A stretch of DNA of 64,000 nucleotides from JBBDYH01 sp040901795 (GTDB lineage Bacteria > Planctomycetota > Planctomycetia > Pirellulales > JALHPA01): NCBI GenBank assembly GCA_040901795.1, contig JBBDYH010000107.1, forward strand, positions 35,937 through 99,936, read 5' to 3'. The notes beneath the pieces are model-generated. The model was not told where the DNA came from. It searched no databases and worked only from the letters and a program-made list of their open reading frames with translations. The position numbers were made by a program, and so were the translations under genes. Of this stretch, positions 18,101-26,782 are shown one piece after another (within the stretch, counting starts at the first letter, position 1; every line of letters begins with the position of its first letter).

Positions 18101-18970
18101 AATCTGATTTCGATCCTGCGCGGCCATGCCTAGTGTCACGCGCGCGATCTGTCCAGCGCGATCGGCCAGCCGTCTCAAATCCTCAGCCTCACTCGCCGCG
18201 ATCGCCTCATCCATCAACTTCACGACGTCAACCTGGCTGATCGCCAGCAGTCGGATCTGAAACGGCGTCAGCGTTTGCCGCGCTTGCCGCAGCCGCGCGG
18301 TAAGATCGCCAAACACCCCTTCACGTCGAGTCGCATACTCCTCGATTTGCCGCATGTATTCAACCAGCAGGAACAAGTTGTCTGGTTGCAGGTCGTAGGC
18401 TTGCTCAAGCGCTTCTCTTGCTTGGGTACTCCTATCCGCGCCCTCGGCCGCCAAGCGCACCAGATGCAGCTCGTACCAGGCGCTCGCGTTACTCTTGTCG
18501 GCAGCGAGAATCTTGGCGAGATGCTCGCTTGCGGCGGTGAAATCCCGCGCGGCCCATGCGGTGCGCGCGGAGAGCCAATGCCACTGCGGCGTGGGCCCTT
18601 CGGCTTTGTGGACCAGCTCTAACGCGGCTTTTGCGCCGGCGATTCGCTCTGGAGTGACCTGCTCGAGATCTTCGCCGAAGGACAACACATGCGCGACAGC
18701 GAGGTTTCGCGGACCGAGCGGCTCGGCGGGCAATCGGGCGGCGATGTCGGCGAAAATCGCGATACTGCGCTCGGTGTCGTGATTTTCCAGATGCGCAAGT
18801 CCTAGGTTCATGCTTTCGAGCAACTGCCGCGCGTCGGCCGCATTGAGCGGGGCCTGGGCCGCCGCGGGCGTCCTCAACTGGCGGAGGACGACGGTCAGAA
18901 CGCCCACACAGGCGACGAGCACGGCGACGGCGGCCGCGATCAGCGCCGCTCTGCGTTGGGCGGAAATCAT
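15185..18970 (-). CDS. Giant exported TPR / FG-GAP / UnbV (CRTAC1-type) protein with an in-frame repeat insertion
   Basis: About 1261 residues from ATG at 18970, just ahead of a membrane helix (ALIAAAVAVLVACVGVLTVV). Longer in-frame starts up to 19105 exist. Residues ~50-330 are TPR-like. FG-GAP loops follow (LADFDLDGRLDLVGLD, AADLDADGDLDLVIATES, GDLDGDGDLDLVVASN). Then comes a UnbV-like segment (KGSETSASGRVNAHGVGSLL) and a long beta-rich C-terminal half. Residues about 953-983 are encoded by a 91-bp intergenic-type repeat read through in frame (SVGNALRGVPEAP, then TRPTERHRGRS). The gene is divergent from the DUF983 gene. It is probably a surface or periplasmic partner of the adjacent multiheme cytochrome. 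Confidence 0.87.
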   Translation of the reverse strand: MISAQRRAALIAAAVAVLVACVGVLTVVLRQLRTPAAAQAPLNAADARQLLESMNLGLAHLENHDTERSIAIFADIAARLPAEPLGPRNLAVAHVLSFGEDLEQVTPERIAGAKAALELVHKAEGPTPQWHWLSARTAWAARDFTAASEHLAKILAADKSNASAWYELHLVRLAAEGADRSTQAREALEQAYDLQPDNLFLLVEYMRQIEEYATRREGVFGDLTARLRQARQTLTPFQIRLLAISQVDVVKLMDEAIAASEAEDLRRLADRAGQIARVTLGMAAQDRNQIRRHVLEFIAVRFRPEFYEEYGLLEADPVPAIQVSFEAIPVWQLDEKLQSTLANAQAIELADFDLDGRLDLVGLDAAGIHVLTRTTAAESWRLLITLPNAIGMTGLVVADLDLDFEEMPVDTSKVQGTRSDSAAACPSADVDIVAFGPQGLVVLRNRYSAATGVRSLERIEQPIENQTGVTAGTAADLDADGDLDLVIATESGLRIWSNRGNATFENISSRSSLPPAVVQISAVVALDWDRDVDIDVMVSGQQAGWLENLRHGQMRWHAFEGDFGTLGAARAIEPLDADANGSWDLLAAVADGLQLVRTATPQPPIVRPLDTRKVSERPAQQVRSFDYDNDGVLDLLAWDDTGIAMYRGLSDGRYQPVDLIPAVRNIRDCRSGDLDGDGDLDLVVASNEGVIIFVNEGGNQNDWLDVALVARQIKGSETSASGRVNAHGVGSLLELKAGMRYQPAVVRGQTTHFGLGRAAADVVRIVWLNGVPQNILQPPAQQTVCELQLLTGSCPYLYTWNGTRFEFVTDLLWASPLGLQAADGVLLPWREWEYLRIPGDKLVAKDGEYVLQLTEELWEAAYFDQVKLIAVDHPEGVDIYSNEKVGPPEIAQFKIHTASDKRRPVAARNHRGRDLSSELAEEDGVYAKPFDNKLRQGLVEEHFVELDLGDLDSVGNALRGVPEAPTGMATPTRPTERHRGRSLHSEAAAPSHSRRVTLFLTGWIYPSGTSLNVAISQNPDLAQPKPPVLLVPDGKGGWREALPFMGFPGGKTKTIAVDLSGLLTKGDYRLRIATNVELYWDQILFTVDEPPVELRHTELLLRGADVHFRGFSRIVHQAGHGPERFLYNELTTAPKWPPMQGRFTRLGDVVELLRQRDDRLVVLGAGDEATLRFDVPAAGPPPGWKRDFLLYSVGWDKDANLCTVLGETVEPLPFRAMRNYPPSADDPPPDTTEYRRYLRDYQTRTQSDQFWRAVRHPVKRP
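16021..16111. repeat. Palindromic element R3 inside a coding region
   Basis: A 91-bp element with ends GTAGGGAACG and CGTTCCCTAC. Internal shared blocks are GCGTTCCGTGGCG-type arms and CGCCCAACGGAACGGC, in reverse orientation. It matches the intergenic copy at 48669-48768 along almost its full length. Here it is translated as part of the giant FG-GAP protein. Confidence 0.88.
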
Positions 18971-19058
18971 GCGGACAAGATTTGCGAGCGGACTTACCTT
19001 TGAATCGGCCGCGAAGCGGCGCAATGGCACCATTGCGGCCGTCGTTATAACATACAGC

Positions 19059-19454
19059 ATGCCGCCCGATCGATCGAAACACGGATCTCGGACGTCGCTT
19101 GCCACGGCACTGCTTCGTGGTTTGCGGCTGCGCTGTCCGGTGTGCGGGAGCGGTCGGCTATTTCGCGCCTGGTTTAAGATGCACTTCGCTTGCGGGCACT
19201 GTGGCCTGAAGTTCGATCGCGGACCGGGCTATTATCTGGGATCGATCTACATCAACTACGGACTGACGGCGGCGCTGGTCACGGCCGGTTACTTGGCGCT
19301 GTTCCTGAGCGATACGCTTTCGCCCACGGCTCGGCTGGCGCTGTTGGGCGGTTTTTGTGTAGTCTTTCCGCTCTGGTTCTTTCGCTATGCGCGGAGCTTC
19401 TGGCTGGCGCTGGATCTTTATCTCGACCCCGGCCAGTTGAACGAGGAACGTTGA
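19059..19454 (+). CDS. DUF983 family membrane protein
   Basis: A 131-residue protein starting at ATG 19059 (MPPDRSKHGS). It has the DUF983 zinc-ribbon pattern: LRCPVCGSGRLFRAWFKM, then FACGHCGLKFDRGPGYYLGS, giving two Cys-x-x-Cys pairs. Two membrane helices follow (LTAALVTAGYLALFLSD and LALLGGFCVVFPLWFFRYA). DUF983 genes often sit with cytochrome oxidase and its assembly genes, which fits the oxidase cluster that ends just downstream on the other strand. It is the only + strand gene between 2513 and 42785. Function unknown. Confidence 0.9.
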   Translation: MPPDRSKHGSRTSLATALLRGLRLRCPVCGSGRLFRAWFKMHFACGHCGLKFDRGPGYYLGSIYINYGLTAALVTAGYLALFLSDTLSPTARLALLGGFCVVFPLWFFRYARSFWLALDLYLDPGQLNEER

Positions 19455-19479
19455 GTAAGCGCAAAGGTAACAGAGGTTC

Positions 19480-19508
19480 GTGGCACCGCTCGCGGCGAGC
19501 AGTGGAAC
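19480..19508. repeat. Palindrome R4, copy 1 (GCTCGCGGCGAGC core)
   Basis: GTGGCACCGCTCGCGGCGAG then CAGTGGAAC, between the convergent DUF983 gene and the last gene of the oxidase cluster. Further copies with a CCACTGCTCGCCGCGAGCAG core lie at 52389, 54658 and 56414. Confidence 0.7.
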
Positions 19509-19510
19509 AT

Positions 19511-19783
19511 TCACGGTCCGTCTCGCTTGGATTCGCGCTCCGCCCGCGCCCGCAGCACCTGCCGGTACATATAGGCTGAGAAGCAGCCCAGAAACGCGAA
19601 CGGCATCCCCATCATGAACAGGATGCTGTAGAAGTATCCCTTCACCACGCCGCTGTGCTCAGGGTCGTTGGCCGCGAGCGCGTCCTTGCAGTTGGGGCAG
19701 GCCGACGCAGTTGCGGCGAACAGCAGCACTACCGCCAATGCGGCAACGAGCGGGAAGAGTCGCCGATAGTTAAGTCGGAACAT
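19511..19783 (-). CDS. Small membrane protein of the oxidase cluster
   Basis: About 90 residues from ATG 19783 (MFRLNYRRLFPLVAALAVV), with a signal or anchor helix, a CPNCKDALAANDPEHSG segment containing a Cys-x-x-Cys pair just after it, and a second helix (FYSILFMMGMPFAFLGCFSA). The Cys pair after the first helix suggests metal or redox handling outside the membrane, which is inference. It follows the DUF420 gene with a 2-base gap and closes the cluster. Confidence 0.7.
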   Translation of the reverse strand: MFRLNYRRLFPLVAALAVVLLFAATASACPNCKDALAANDPEHSGVVKGYFYSILFMMGMPFAFLGCFSAYMYRQVLRARAERESKRDGP

Positions 19784-19785
19784 GG

Positions 19786-20265
19786 CTATATTGTAGATGT
19801 CGGCGACGACGGCGGATAGAGATGATACAGCATCCAGTAGATCACCACGCCGGTGATTGAGACATACAACCAGATCGGAAAGGTCCACCGCGCCAGACGG
19901 CGGTGGCGGTACCGGAGATTCGCAAGGCCCAGATAAATGTTTGCCGCGGCCAGGAACGGCACGGCGGCGGCCAGGATCACGTGCGAGATCAGAATCGTGT
20001 AGTAGGCATAACGAACCGGGCCGGCGCCAGTGAAAGGCGTGCTTCGCCCTTGCATCTCGACGATATGGTAGTAGAGGTAGCAGGCAAGAAACGCCACGGA
20101 AACGCCAAACGCCGCCAGCATCACGTTGCGATGCGCGATTTCTCGTTTTTGCTTGATGAGCACGTAGCCGACGATCAAGAGCACGGTCGCGGCCGCGTTC
20201 AACGCCGCATTGACGGTAGCCAGCGGATGAGCGGCGAGAAGCGGCGAGTGTAAAAAGATGTCCAT
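19786..20265 (-). CDS. DUF420 membrane protein (cytochrome oxidase associated)
   Basis: A 159-residue protein with five hydrophobic helices. The family signature is KREIAHRNVMLAAFGVSVAF, followed by LYYHIVEMQGRSTPFTG and an ILISHVILAA helix. DUF420 proteins are related to CtaM, needed for heme-copper oxidase activity in Firmicutes. The gene starts one base after the SCO gene ends and precedes the small Cys-x-x-Cys membrane protein, so it belongs to the oxidase maturation part of the cluster. Confidence 0.9.
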   Translation of the reverse strand: MDIFLHSPLLAAHPLATVNAALNAAATVLLIVGYVLIKQKREIAHRNVMLAAFGVSVAFLACYLYYHIVEMQGRSTPFTGAGPVRYAYYTILISHVILAAAVPFLAAANIYLGLANLRYRHRRLARWTFPIWLYVSITGVVIYWMLYHLYPPSSPTSTI

Positions 20266-20907
20266 TTATGACTGCTCAGCCGCGGCCATTTCGTCCAGTT
20301 CGATCAACAGCCGCGTCATTCTCTTCATGTCATCGGCGTCGAGCGTGTCGAACACGTCGCGAATCTCGCCTTCGTGATCGATCACGATGGCCCGCTCCGA
20401 ATGACTCTGCTTGTCAAGCGGCATGAGAAACTGCTTTTGTGCGATGCCCTTGATCGAGTCGAATTGCCCGGTGAGAAACAGCCATCGCTCCGGATCTGCG
20501 CCAAACTGTGCGGCGTACTTCCGCAATGTTGCCGGCGTATCGGTGGTCGGGTCGCAGGTAATGCTCACGAAGCGGACGTCGCGACCCTCGAGATCTTCTT
20601 GGACCTGCGCCAGCGCCTGGTTCTGCCGAAAGCATGGTCCCGGGCAGCTCGTGTAAAAAAACGTCACGACCCACACCTTGCCGGCGAGCGACTTGGAGTC
20701 GAAGCTCTTTTCGCTCCGCTCGGTGAGGCTGAAGTTCGGCTTTTTACCGGCCAGAAACTCGGCGGCCGGTTTGGCGGCCCGCTCGGCGCCTTCGGGAAAG
20801 CGCAACGGATCGACCGTCAGGCGTTGGTAAGCCCACCAGCCGCCGTAACCGACGGCGGCAGTGGCTAGAATTGCAAGCCATACGCTTAATGCAGCACTCT
20901 TCATCAC
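20266..20907 (-). CDS. SCO1/SenC copper chaperone for cytochrome oxidase
   Basis: A 213-residue protein with an N-terminal membrane anchor and a thioredoxin-like domain. The copper-binding Cys-x3-Cys is present (VTFFYTSCPGPCFRQ, about 90-104), as is the partner His in KQSHSERAIVIDHEG (about 170). SITCDPTTDTPATLRKYA is the typical SCO segment. SCO proteins insert copper into the CuA site of subunit II on the outer face of the membrane. The gene overlaps no neighbour but lies 14 bases after the ABC permease and one base before DUF420. Confidence 0.95.
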   Translation of the reverse strand: MMKSAALSVWLAILATAAVGYGGWWAYQRLTVDPLRFPEGAERAAKPAAEFLAGKKPNFSLTERSEKSFDSKSLAGKVWVVTFFYTSCPGPCFRQNQALAQVQEDLEGRDVRFVSITCDPTTDTPATLRKYAAQFGADPERWLFLTGQFDSIKGIAQKQFLMPLDKQSHSERAIVIDHEGEIRDVFDTLDADDMKRMTRLLIELDEMAAAEQS

Positions 20908-20921
20908 CGATCAGGCACTCC

Positions 20922-21773
20922 TCATAACAGATCCCCGGTCGTCCGGCGCGCCGAGGTCCGCCACGCCAGCCAAAACATCACTCCACCGAATAATATCGTC
21001 ACGATGCCGCACGTCCACCCGCTCGGTAAATTGTCCGGAATCGCGGCTGCGCGCACCCCGTCGGACGCTTCCCAATAGAGGAGCCGCCGCAACCCCGCCA
21101 CCGCGTAGGTTAGCGGATTTGCGCGGATGATCCAGCCGATCCAGTTGTCGCCGGGTGGAAAAAACGCCCCCGACAAAAGCCACATGGGAAGCAAAAAAAC
21201 GCTCATGACCGCGTGAAACCCTTGCGTCGAGTCCATCCGCCAGGCGATGGCGAAGCCGAGCGCCGTGAGCGCCAGGCCGACGACGAAAAGGTGCGCGAGC
21301 GTTGCGATGGTGGAGACAAAACCCAACGGGATCGCCAGCGTAAAGCCGAGCAGCAAAAACACCGACGCGGCCACGAGTGCGATGAACGTCCCGCCGACGA
21401 TCTTTCCCAGCACCATCGACCAGCGTGGCAGCGGGGCGACCAGCACCGACTGCAAAAAGCCCTCGCGGCGATCTTCAATGATCGAGATCGTGGAGAAGAT
21501 TGCCGTGAAGAGTAGGATCAGCACCAGTGTCCCGGGAAAGAAGTATTCGCGATACGACAGGCCCGGCGCGGCACTGGGCAATTGAAACGACGCGTCGAGC
21601 CCCGCGCCAAAAAGCACCCACAAGATCAACGGCTGGCCGACGGCGCCGAACACACGGTTGCGCTGACGGACGAAGCGCACCCACTCGCGCCGCGCAAGCG
21701 CCCAGGCGGCGAGCCAGGGGCGGGGCTCGGCGGCGGGCGCGGCCGTTCGTTCGGGTGCGATAGCGACGGACAT
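20922..21773 (-). CDS. ABC-2 type transporter permease
   Basis: A 283-residue protein with six hydrophobic helices. The ABC-2 pattern is clear: LAREWVRF-type N-terminal amphipathic helix, YREYFFPGTLVLILLFTAIF, IIEDRREGFLQSVLVAPLPR in the cytoplasmic loop, and PMWLLSGAFFPPGDNW before the last helix. It pairs with the ATPase encoded 81 bases upstream. Because the pair sits between coxD and SCO, a role in exporting or flipping something needed for oxidase assembly is possible. The substrate cannot be read from the sequence. Confidence 0.92.
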   Translation of the reverse strand: MSVAIAPERTAAPAAEPRPWLAAWALARREWVRFVRQRNRVFGAVGQPLILWVLFGAGLDASFQLPSAAPGLSYREYFFPGTLVLILLFTAIFSTISIIEDRREGFLQSVLVAPLPRWSMVLGKIVGGTFIALVAASVFLLLGFTLAIPLGFVSTIATLAHLFVVGLALTALGFAIAWRMDSTQGFHAVMSVFLLPMWLLSGAFFPPGDNWIGWIIRANPLTYAVAGLRRLLYWEASDGVRAAAIPDNLPSGWTCGIVTILFGGVMFWLAWRTSARRTTGDLL

Positions 21774-21811
21774 TGAGGGCTGTAATGGGGAATTCGGGAA
21801 TGGGGAAGCCG

Positions 21812-22799
<988 letters not shown>

Positions 22800-22828
22800 G
22801 AGGCGGGTCTGTGCCAATCTCTCCACGG

Positions 22829-23350
22829 CTAATCTTGCTCAGCCTGATCCGTCGTCTTATCCCCATCCTGCTGCTCGGATTCGTGTTCGGCGACGACTTC
22901 GGGAAGCGGCTCGGCGGCGTAAAGGCGGCGCTCTTCGGAATACCAGTTCTGCCGCAAACCGACATCGGGAACGAGCATCAACAAGAGGAAGATCGACATC
23001 ATCCCCGCCGGAATCGTGAGCACATATTTCCAGTTGGCTTCATACTTCACGTGCATGAAAAACAGGATCACCAGCATCGCCTTGGTGCAGGAGACGGCCA
23101 TCATGAACGCCCAGCCGACCTGCGGATCCTCGCGCCAGGGCCAATACTCGGAATACGTGAAGAACGACGCCCCGGTGAGAATGCACAGAGCGATAAACAC
23201 GTAGACGTACTTCGCCAGGCCGCCATGATGACCCTCTGGATGCGTGAACTGATGATCGACGCGCAGGTCTTCGCGATGCACGATCGGACCATGCGCGACC
23301 TCTTCGGCGCCGTGATGATGAGCAGGATCGTGTGGGGTGTGTTCGGCCAT
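22829..23350 (-). CDS. coxD: Cytochrome c oxidase subunit IV, prokaryotic type
   Basis: A 173-residue protein. The N-terminal 45 residues are rich in His, Asp and Glu (HTPHDPAHHHGAEEVAHG), then come three hydrophobic helices (YVYVFIALCILTGASFF, VGWAFMMAVSCTKAMLVILF and YVLTIPAGMMSIFLLLMLV). The motif KAMLVILFFMHVKYE is the usual COX4_pro signature. The charged C-terminal tail is longer than usual. It follows coxC across a repeat-filled gap of 127 bases. It has no cofactor and probably stabilises the oxidase. Confidence 0.92.
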   Translation of the reverse strand: MAEHTPHDPAHHHGAEEVAHGPIVHREDLRVDHQFTHPEGHHGGLAKYVYVFIALCILTGASFFTYSEYWPWREDPQVGWAFMMAVSCTKAMLVILFFMHVKYEANWKYVLTIPAGMMSIFLLLMLVPDVGLRQNWYSEERRLYAAEPLPEVVAEHESEQQDGDKTTDQAEQD

Positions 23351-23357
23351 GGGGAGT

Positions 23358-23475
23358 TCCGGAATGATGAATGATGAGTGATGAGTGATGAGCGATGAGT
23401 GAAGTGACCGATGGTCGACCTATGGCACAAAGACCCTGCGACATTCATCATTCATCACTCATCATTCATCACTTC
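23358..23475. repeat. Inverted minisatellite between coxC and coxD
   Basis: The left arm repeats GATGAATGATGAGTGATGAG-type units, and the right arm repeats the complementary ATTCATCATTCATCACTCATC units. A spacer of about 40 bases holds GACCGATGGTCGACCTATGG. The whole can fold into a long imperfect hairpin in the operon transcript. Confidence 0.8.
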
Positions 23476-23477
23476 CC

Positions 23478-24665
23478 TCAAAACAGATACAACAATGGAA
23501 ACAGGAAAATCCACACCAAATCGACAAAGTGCCAATACAACCCAGTGTTCTCGACGAGCCCGGCACGGTGGAAATCCAGCCGCATCGGCAGCATGAGGGC
23601 GAATACGATCAGCCCGACCAGCACGTGCAGCGCGTGAAACCCGGTGAGCAGGAAGTAGGTGCTCGCCCACATGTTGCCGCCGGGAATGAGAATCGGCAGA
23701 TTCAGTCCGGGGAAAAGGTCATTGAGCCCAAGCGCGTGTGGCTCGCCGGCTTCGCCTTGGGCGCTGCCATGCGGCTCGTGGGAGATAGGCATAATCTTAT
23801 TGGCCACCTGGATCATGTCGGCCGGGCTTTGGGCATCGGGGTCTTGCCCCAATGACTTGGTGACTGTTTGCTCGACCGATTTCAGCTCGGGCGCGGCCTC
23901 GAGCGCTTCGTCGCTGAGCGTGGGCAATCGCTCCGCGATGAAGGGCCAGAGTGTTTCGATGGCCTGAAACTGGTCTTCGGAGAGCTTATCCGCCATAGCG
24001 CCTTGCAGCTTCTCGACTGCAGCCAGCTCTTCGCTGGAGAGATTGCCTTGGTTCGTAGCCGTGTCCGCGGACGCGAGCCATTGGAGCACGTCGCGCAAAT
24101 GGGGCAGTGTTTCGGGTGTGACGGCCCGTGGCGCGTCGTCACCCAAGTTGGTTCGGGCGACCTGGGCGTAAATCCGCGGAGCAGCGTCGGGACTTTTCAA
24201 TCGTTCACGCACGGCTTGCGCGTAGTAAAGGTTCGGTCGCTCGTAGATCGGACTGTGTCCCTTCCACGGATAGATCCCGTGCGCGAACTTGGCCTGATAT
24301 TCCCAGGCCTTGATGCCCAGGAACACGCTGCCCAGCAAAAACGTGGCCAGAATCCAGAGCTTGGCCGCACGGGCCTCGTTGGCTTTGGCCGCCTCGAAGG
24401 CCAGCACAATGGTCACGCTGGAACAAATCAGCACGAACGTGTTGAATGCGCCCACCGGCTCGCTGAGGTGCACGTCGTGCGGCTTGGGCCAGGTCGGCGC
24501 GCCAAACCGCAGCACGATATAGGTGCCGATCAGGCCGGCGAAGAACATGATCTCCGTCGAGAGAAAGAGCCAGATAATCAGCTTGCCATTGGTCAAAGGC
24601 AAGCCCGGCTCGTACTCGAGTTTGATCGGAGCGTGGTGCGTATCGTGCGTATGCGCGGTGGCCAT
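23478..24665 (-). CDS. coxC: Cytochrome c oxidase subunit III with a large soluble insertion
   Basis: A 395-residue protein, against the usual length near 200 for this two-plus-five helix type. The N-terminal helices (LIIWLFLSTEIMFFAGLIGT, FVLICSSVTIVLAFEAAKA and LWILATFLLGSVFLGIKAWE) and the C-terminal ones (TYFLLTGFHALHVLVGLIVF, GLYWHFVDLVWIFLFPLLYL) are standard, with the conserved FHALHV and YWHFVD. Between them, residues about 130-315 form a mostly helical acidic segment with no membrane helix (ELAAVEKLQGAMADKLSED). The insertion probably lies on one face of the complex. Confidence 0.94.
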   Translation of the reverse strand: MATAHTHDTHHAPIKLEYEPGLPLTNGKLIIWLFLSTEIMFFAGLIGTYIVLRFGAPTWPKPHDVHLSEPVGAFNTFVLICSSVTIVLAFEAAKANEARAAKLWILATFLLGSVFLGIKAWEYQAKFAHGIYPWKGHSPIYERPNLYYAQAVRERLKSPDAAPRIYAQVARTNLGDDAPRAVTPETLPHLRDVLQWLASADTATNQGNLSSEELAAVEKLQGAMADKLSEDQFQAIETLWPFIAERLPTLSDEALEAAPELKSVEQTVTKSLGQDPDAQSPADMIQVANKIMPISHEPHGSAQGEAGEPHALGLNDLFPGLNLPILIPGGNMWASTYFLLTGFHALHVLVGLIVFALMLPMRLDFHRAGLVENTGLYWHFVDLVWIFLFPLLYLF

Positions 24666-24678
24666 ATCGATTTTCCTT

Positions 24679-24812
24679 GTTCCCAGGCTCTGCCTGGGAA
24701 CACGCTGCTCTTGAGGCTCTGCCTCACGAGTGACAATGCGTCCCTTTTATCAACAGTCACCAGGCGGAGCCTGGTGGGCATGGCGTTCCCAGGCGGAGCC
24801 TGGGAACGAGTG
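24679..24812. repeat. Nested palindromic element R2, copy 1 (CCCAGGCTCTGCCTGGG type)
   Basis: The outer arms GTTCCCAGGCTCTGCCTGGG and GTTCCCAGGCGGAGCCTGGG enclose weaker inner palindromes (GAGGCTCTGCCTC and CACCAGGCGGAGCCTGGTG). It fills the gap between ctaB and coxC. Related copies are at 26783, 29524 and 37618. Confidence 0.8.
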
Positions 24813-25730
24813 CTATATCAACGGTACGAGCATAAAAAGCGCCAACAGCGCCGGCAGGTAAACGAGCGATGCGCGCAGCAATCGCCGCGCGGACAGTTCG
24901 GAGCGATCCAGAAAAAACTGGGTCGAGTAATAAAGGTAAATTCCGGACAGCAACAGGGCGCCGACGATATACACCGGACCCGCCAGCCGATCGAACGCCG
25001 GCAACAGGCTGACCGGCAGGAGCGCCAGCGCCGCGACAATCGCCTGCACGCCGGCACGGCGGCCGGTGGGATCGACAACGGTCAGCATCTGCAAGCGGGC
25101 GGCTGCGTACTGATCGCGGTAAATCCAGGCAATCGCCATGAAATGCGGGAACTGCCATAGGTAGACGATGAAGAACAACGTCGCCGCCTTCAGCCCGCCG
25201 GCGGAGAGCGCCAATGGCGCGCCGACCGCTGTCCAACCCATCAGCACGGGCAGGGCGCCCGCGACGGCGCCGACCACCGTGTTGGCCGGCGTGAGCGCTT
25301 TCAGGGGCGTGTACACGACGACGTACAAAAACCAGGTCAACAACCCGATCATAGCGGTCAGCCAATTCACAACCGCGCCGAGGTATAGTACTGCGGCCGC
25401 GGCTGCGACGACTCCGACGAGCAGGACTTCCGAGGCGGAGATCCGGCCGGCCGGAAGAGGCCGGTCGGCGGTCCGCGCCATGAGCGCGTCGCTGTGGCGT
25501 TCAATCCACTGGTTCAGGGCGCTGGCGCTGGCGGCGATCAGCGCCGTGCCGACGAGCGTATGCAAGAGCAGCAATGGGTCCGGACGGGTCCAACTACCGA
25601 CGAACGCCGCCACGGCCACGGTCACTAAGACGAGGGCGGCGATCCGCGGCTTGGCGAGCTCCAGATAACAAGCCGCGCGCGACGCCAGCGCGGTGCGTCG
25701 TTCAGCGTAGGATGCGGTGGGCATGCTCAT
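24813..25730 (-). CDS. ctaB: Heme O synthase (protoheme IX farnesyltransferase)
   Basis: About 305 residues from ATG 25730, which overlaps the stop of ctaA (ATGA, 25727-25730), so the two are coupled. The UbiA-type prenyltransferase motif is ALNQWIERHSDALMARTADR (Asn-x3-Asp-like acidic pattern), the second region is FLYVVVYTPLK, and the oxidase-specific IVYLWQFPHFMAIAWIYRDQ is present. Nine hydrophobic helices are expected. It adds farnesyl to heme B to make heme O, the precursor of heme A for the adjacent aa3-type oxidase. An upstream in-frame extension to 25913 lies over ctaA and was excluded. Confidence 0.95.
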   Translation of the reverse strand: MSMPTASYAERRTALASRAACYLELAKPRIAALVLVTVAVAAFVGSWTRPDPLLLLHTLVGTALIAASASALNQWIERHSDALMARTADRPLPAGRISASEVLLVGVVAAAAAVLYLGAVVNWLTAMIGLLTWFLYVVVYTPLKALTPANTVVGAVAGALPVLMGWTAVGAPLALSAGGLKAATLFFIVYLWQFPHFMAIAWIYRDQYAAARLQMLTVVDPTGRRAGVQAIVAALALLPVSLLPAFDRLAGPVYIVGALLLSGIYLYYSTQFFLDRSELSARRLLRASLVYLPALLALFMLVPLI

Positions 25731-26746
25731 GCGGCGGCCCCCCCGCGAACGAACGAAGCTACATTCCAAACGCCATCGCGGTGCGCGAGACGAAACGCGC
25801 GCAGCGCGATCATGGCCGACGTGCCCAGAATCAGCGAGCCGGCGGCCACGTGAGCGGTTGTGAGGTTGGCTTGCAAGTGTCCCTGCGCGTTTATCACCCA
25901 ACGCGCCGCCCAAGGGTAATCAACCAGCCAGGACGGCCAACCGTAATTGACCACCCAGGCGCCGCCGCCCAGCGCGACTTGCACGAGCACCAGAATGGCG
26001 AGCCAGTTCGCGGGAGTACGAAGCCAACGATCGCTGTTAGCGCCCATCCGCGCCCGCGCTACCAGATAGATGGTCATCAGAATTAATGCAGCCGCTCCCA
26101 GCAAGTGAAATATCACGAATGCGCGGAACGTCGCCGGGGCAACCGTGGCGGCCGTGTGTCGCAACTGGGCCCCCAGAACAAGCTGGCCATAGGCGAGGCA
26201 GGTAGTCATCACGACCGTCGGCAAGACATTGCGTGCGCACTGAGGTGCTTGATCACGAGCGATGTCACGCCAACGGCGCGAGGTCACCGTCGCCAACAGA
26301 ACGCAGTACGTGAAGAACAGCGGCCCGACGCAGCCGTGAATCATGGCCAAAGTGCGCTCGTCGAGCGTCACGCGCATTCCGCCGAGAACACCTTGCCCAA
26401 TCACGAGCGCCAGCGCAGCCAACGAAGCGGACCGCATCCAGCGGCGCGAATCGGTCCGCCAGACGACCACGACAAACGCGATGCACAACAGGCCCACAGC
26501 GGCCGCGAACAACCGATGAGCGTGCTCGATAAACAGGTCCCAAGGACCCGCGAACCATTCGGTCCAGGGATACAAAAACAGATTGTAGCCGTACGTGTTG
26601 GGCCAGTCGGGGACCGCCATTCCCGCGTCGTGCGTAGTGACCAAGCCGCCTACCCACAATAGCGGAAACGTCGCGCAGACGAGCGCCACGGCCAGGCGAT
26701 GCGGCCAGGGGCTGATTCGCGGTGTGGTAGGAGTGGTCACTTGCAA
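25727..26746 (-). CDS. ctaA: Heme A synthase (COX15/CtaA)
   Basis: A 339-residue membrane protein with eight predicted helices. Conserved His residues are in IEHAHRLFAAAVG (helix 2), MIHGCVGPLFF (helix 4), FHLLGAAAL and TTAHVAAGSLI. VGGLVTTHDAGMAVPDWPNT is the family N-terminal signature. It oxidises the heme O methyl group to formyl, giving heme A. It precedes ctaB with a 4-base overlap and follows coxA across a repeat-filled gap. Confidence 0.95.
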   Translation of the reverse strand: MQVTTPTTPRISPWPHRLAVALVCATFPLLWVGGLVTTHDAGMAVPDWPNTYGYNLFLYPWTEWFAGPWDLFIEHAHRLFAAAVGLLCIAFVVVVWRTDSRRWMRSASLAALALVIGQGVLGGMRVTLDERTLAMIHGCVGPLFFTYCVLLATVTSRRWRDIARDQAPQCARNVLPTVVMTTCLAYGQLVLGAQLRHTAATVAPATFRAFVIFHLLGAAALILMTIYLVARARMGANSDRWLRTPANWLAILVLVQVALGGGAWVVNYGWPSWLVDYPWAARWVINAQGHLQANLTTAHVAAGSLILGTSAMIALRAFRLAHRDGVWNVASFVRGGAAA

Positions 26747-26782
26747 TCGTAATCAGTGGTTATGCGGGATGGATGTTTCATC

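Noticed and set aside
24665..24812. Small ORFs in R2 elements
   Set aside because: These are translations of palindromes (SLVPTLCVGT-type peptides) that recur at every copy.
23868..25160. Open frame of 430 codons on the + strand through coxC and ctaB
   Set aside because: Antisense to two well-supported genes and crosses an R2 repeat.
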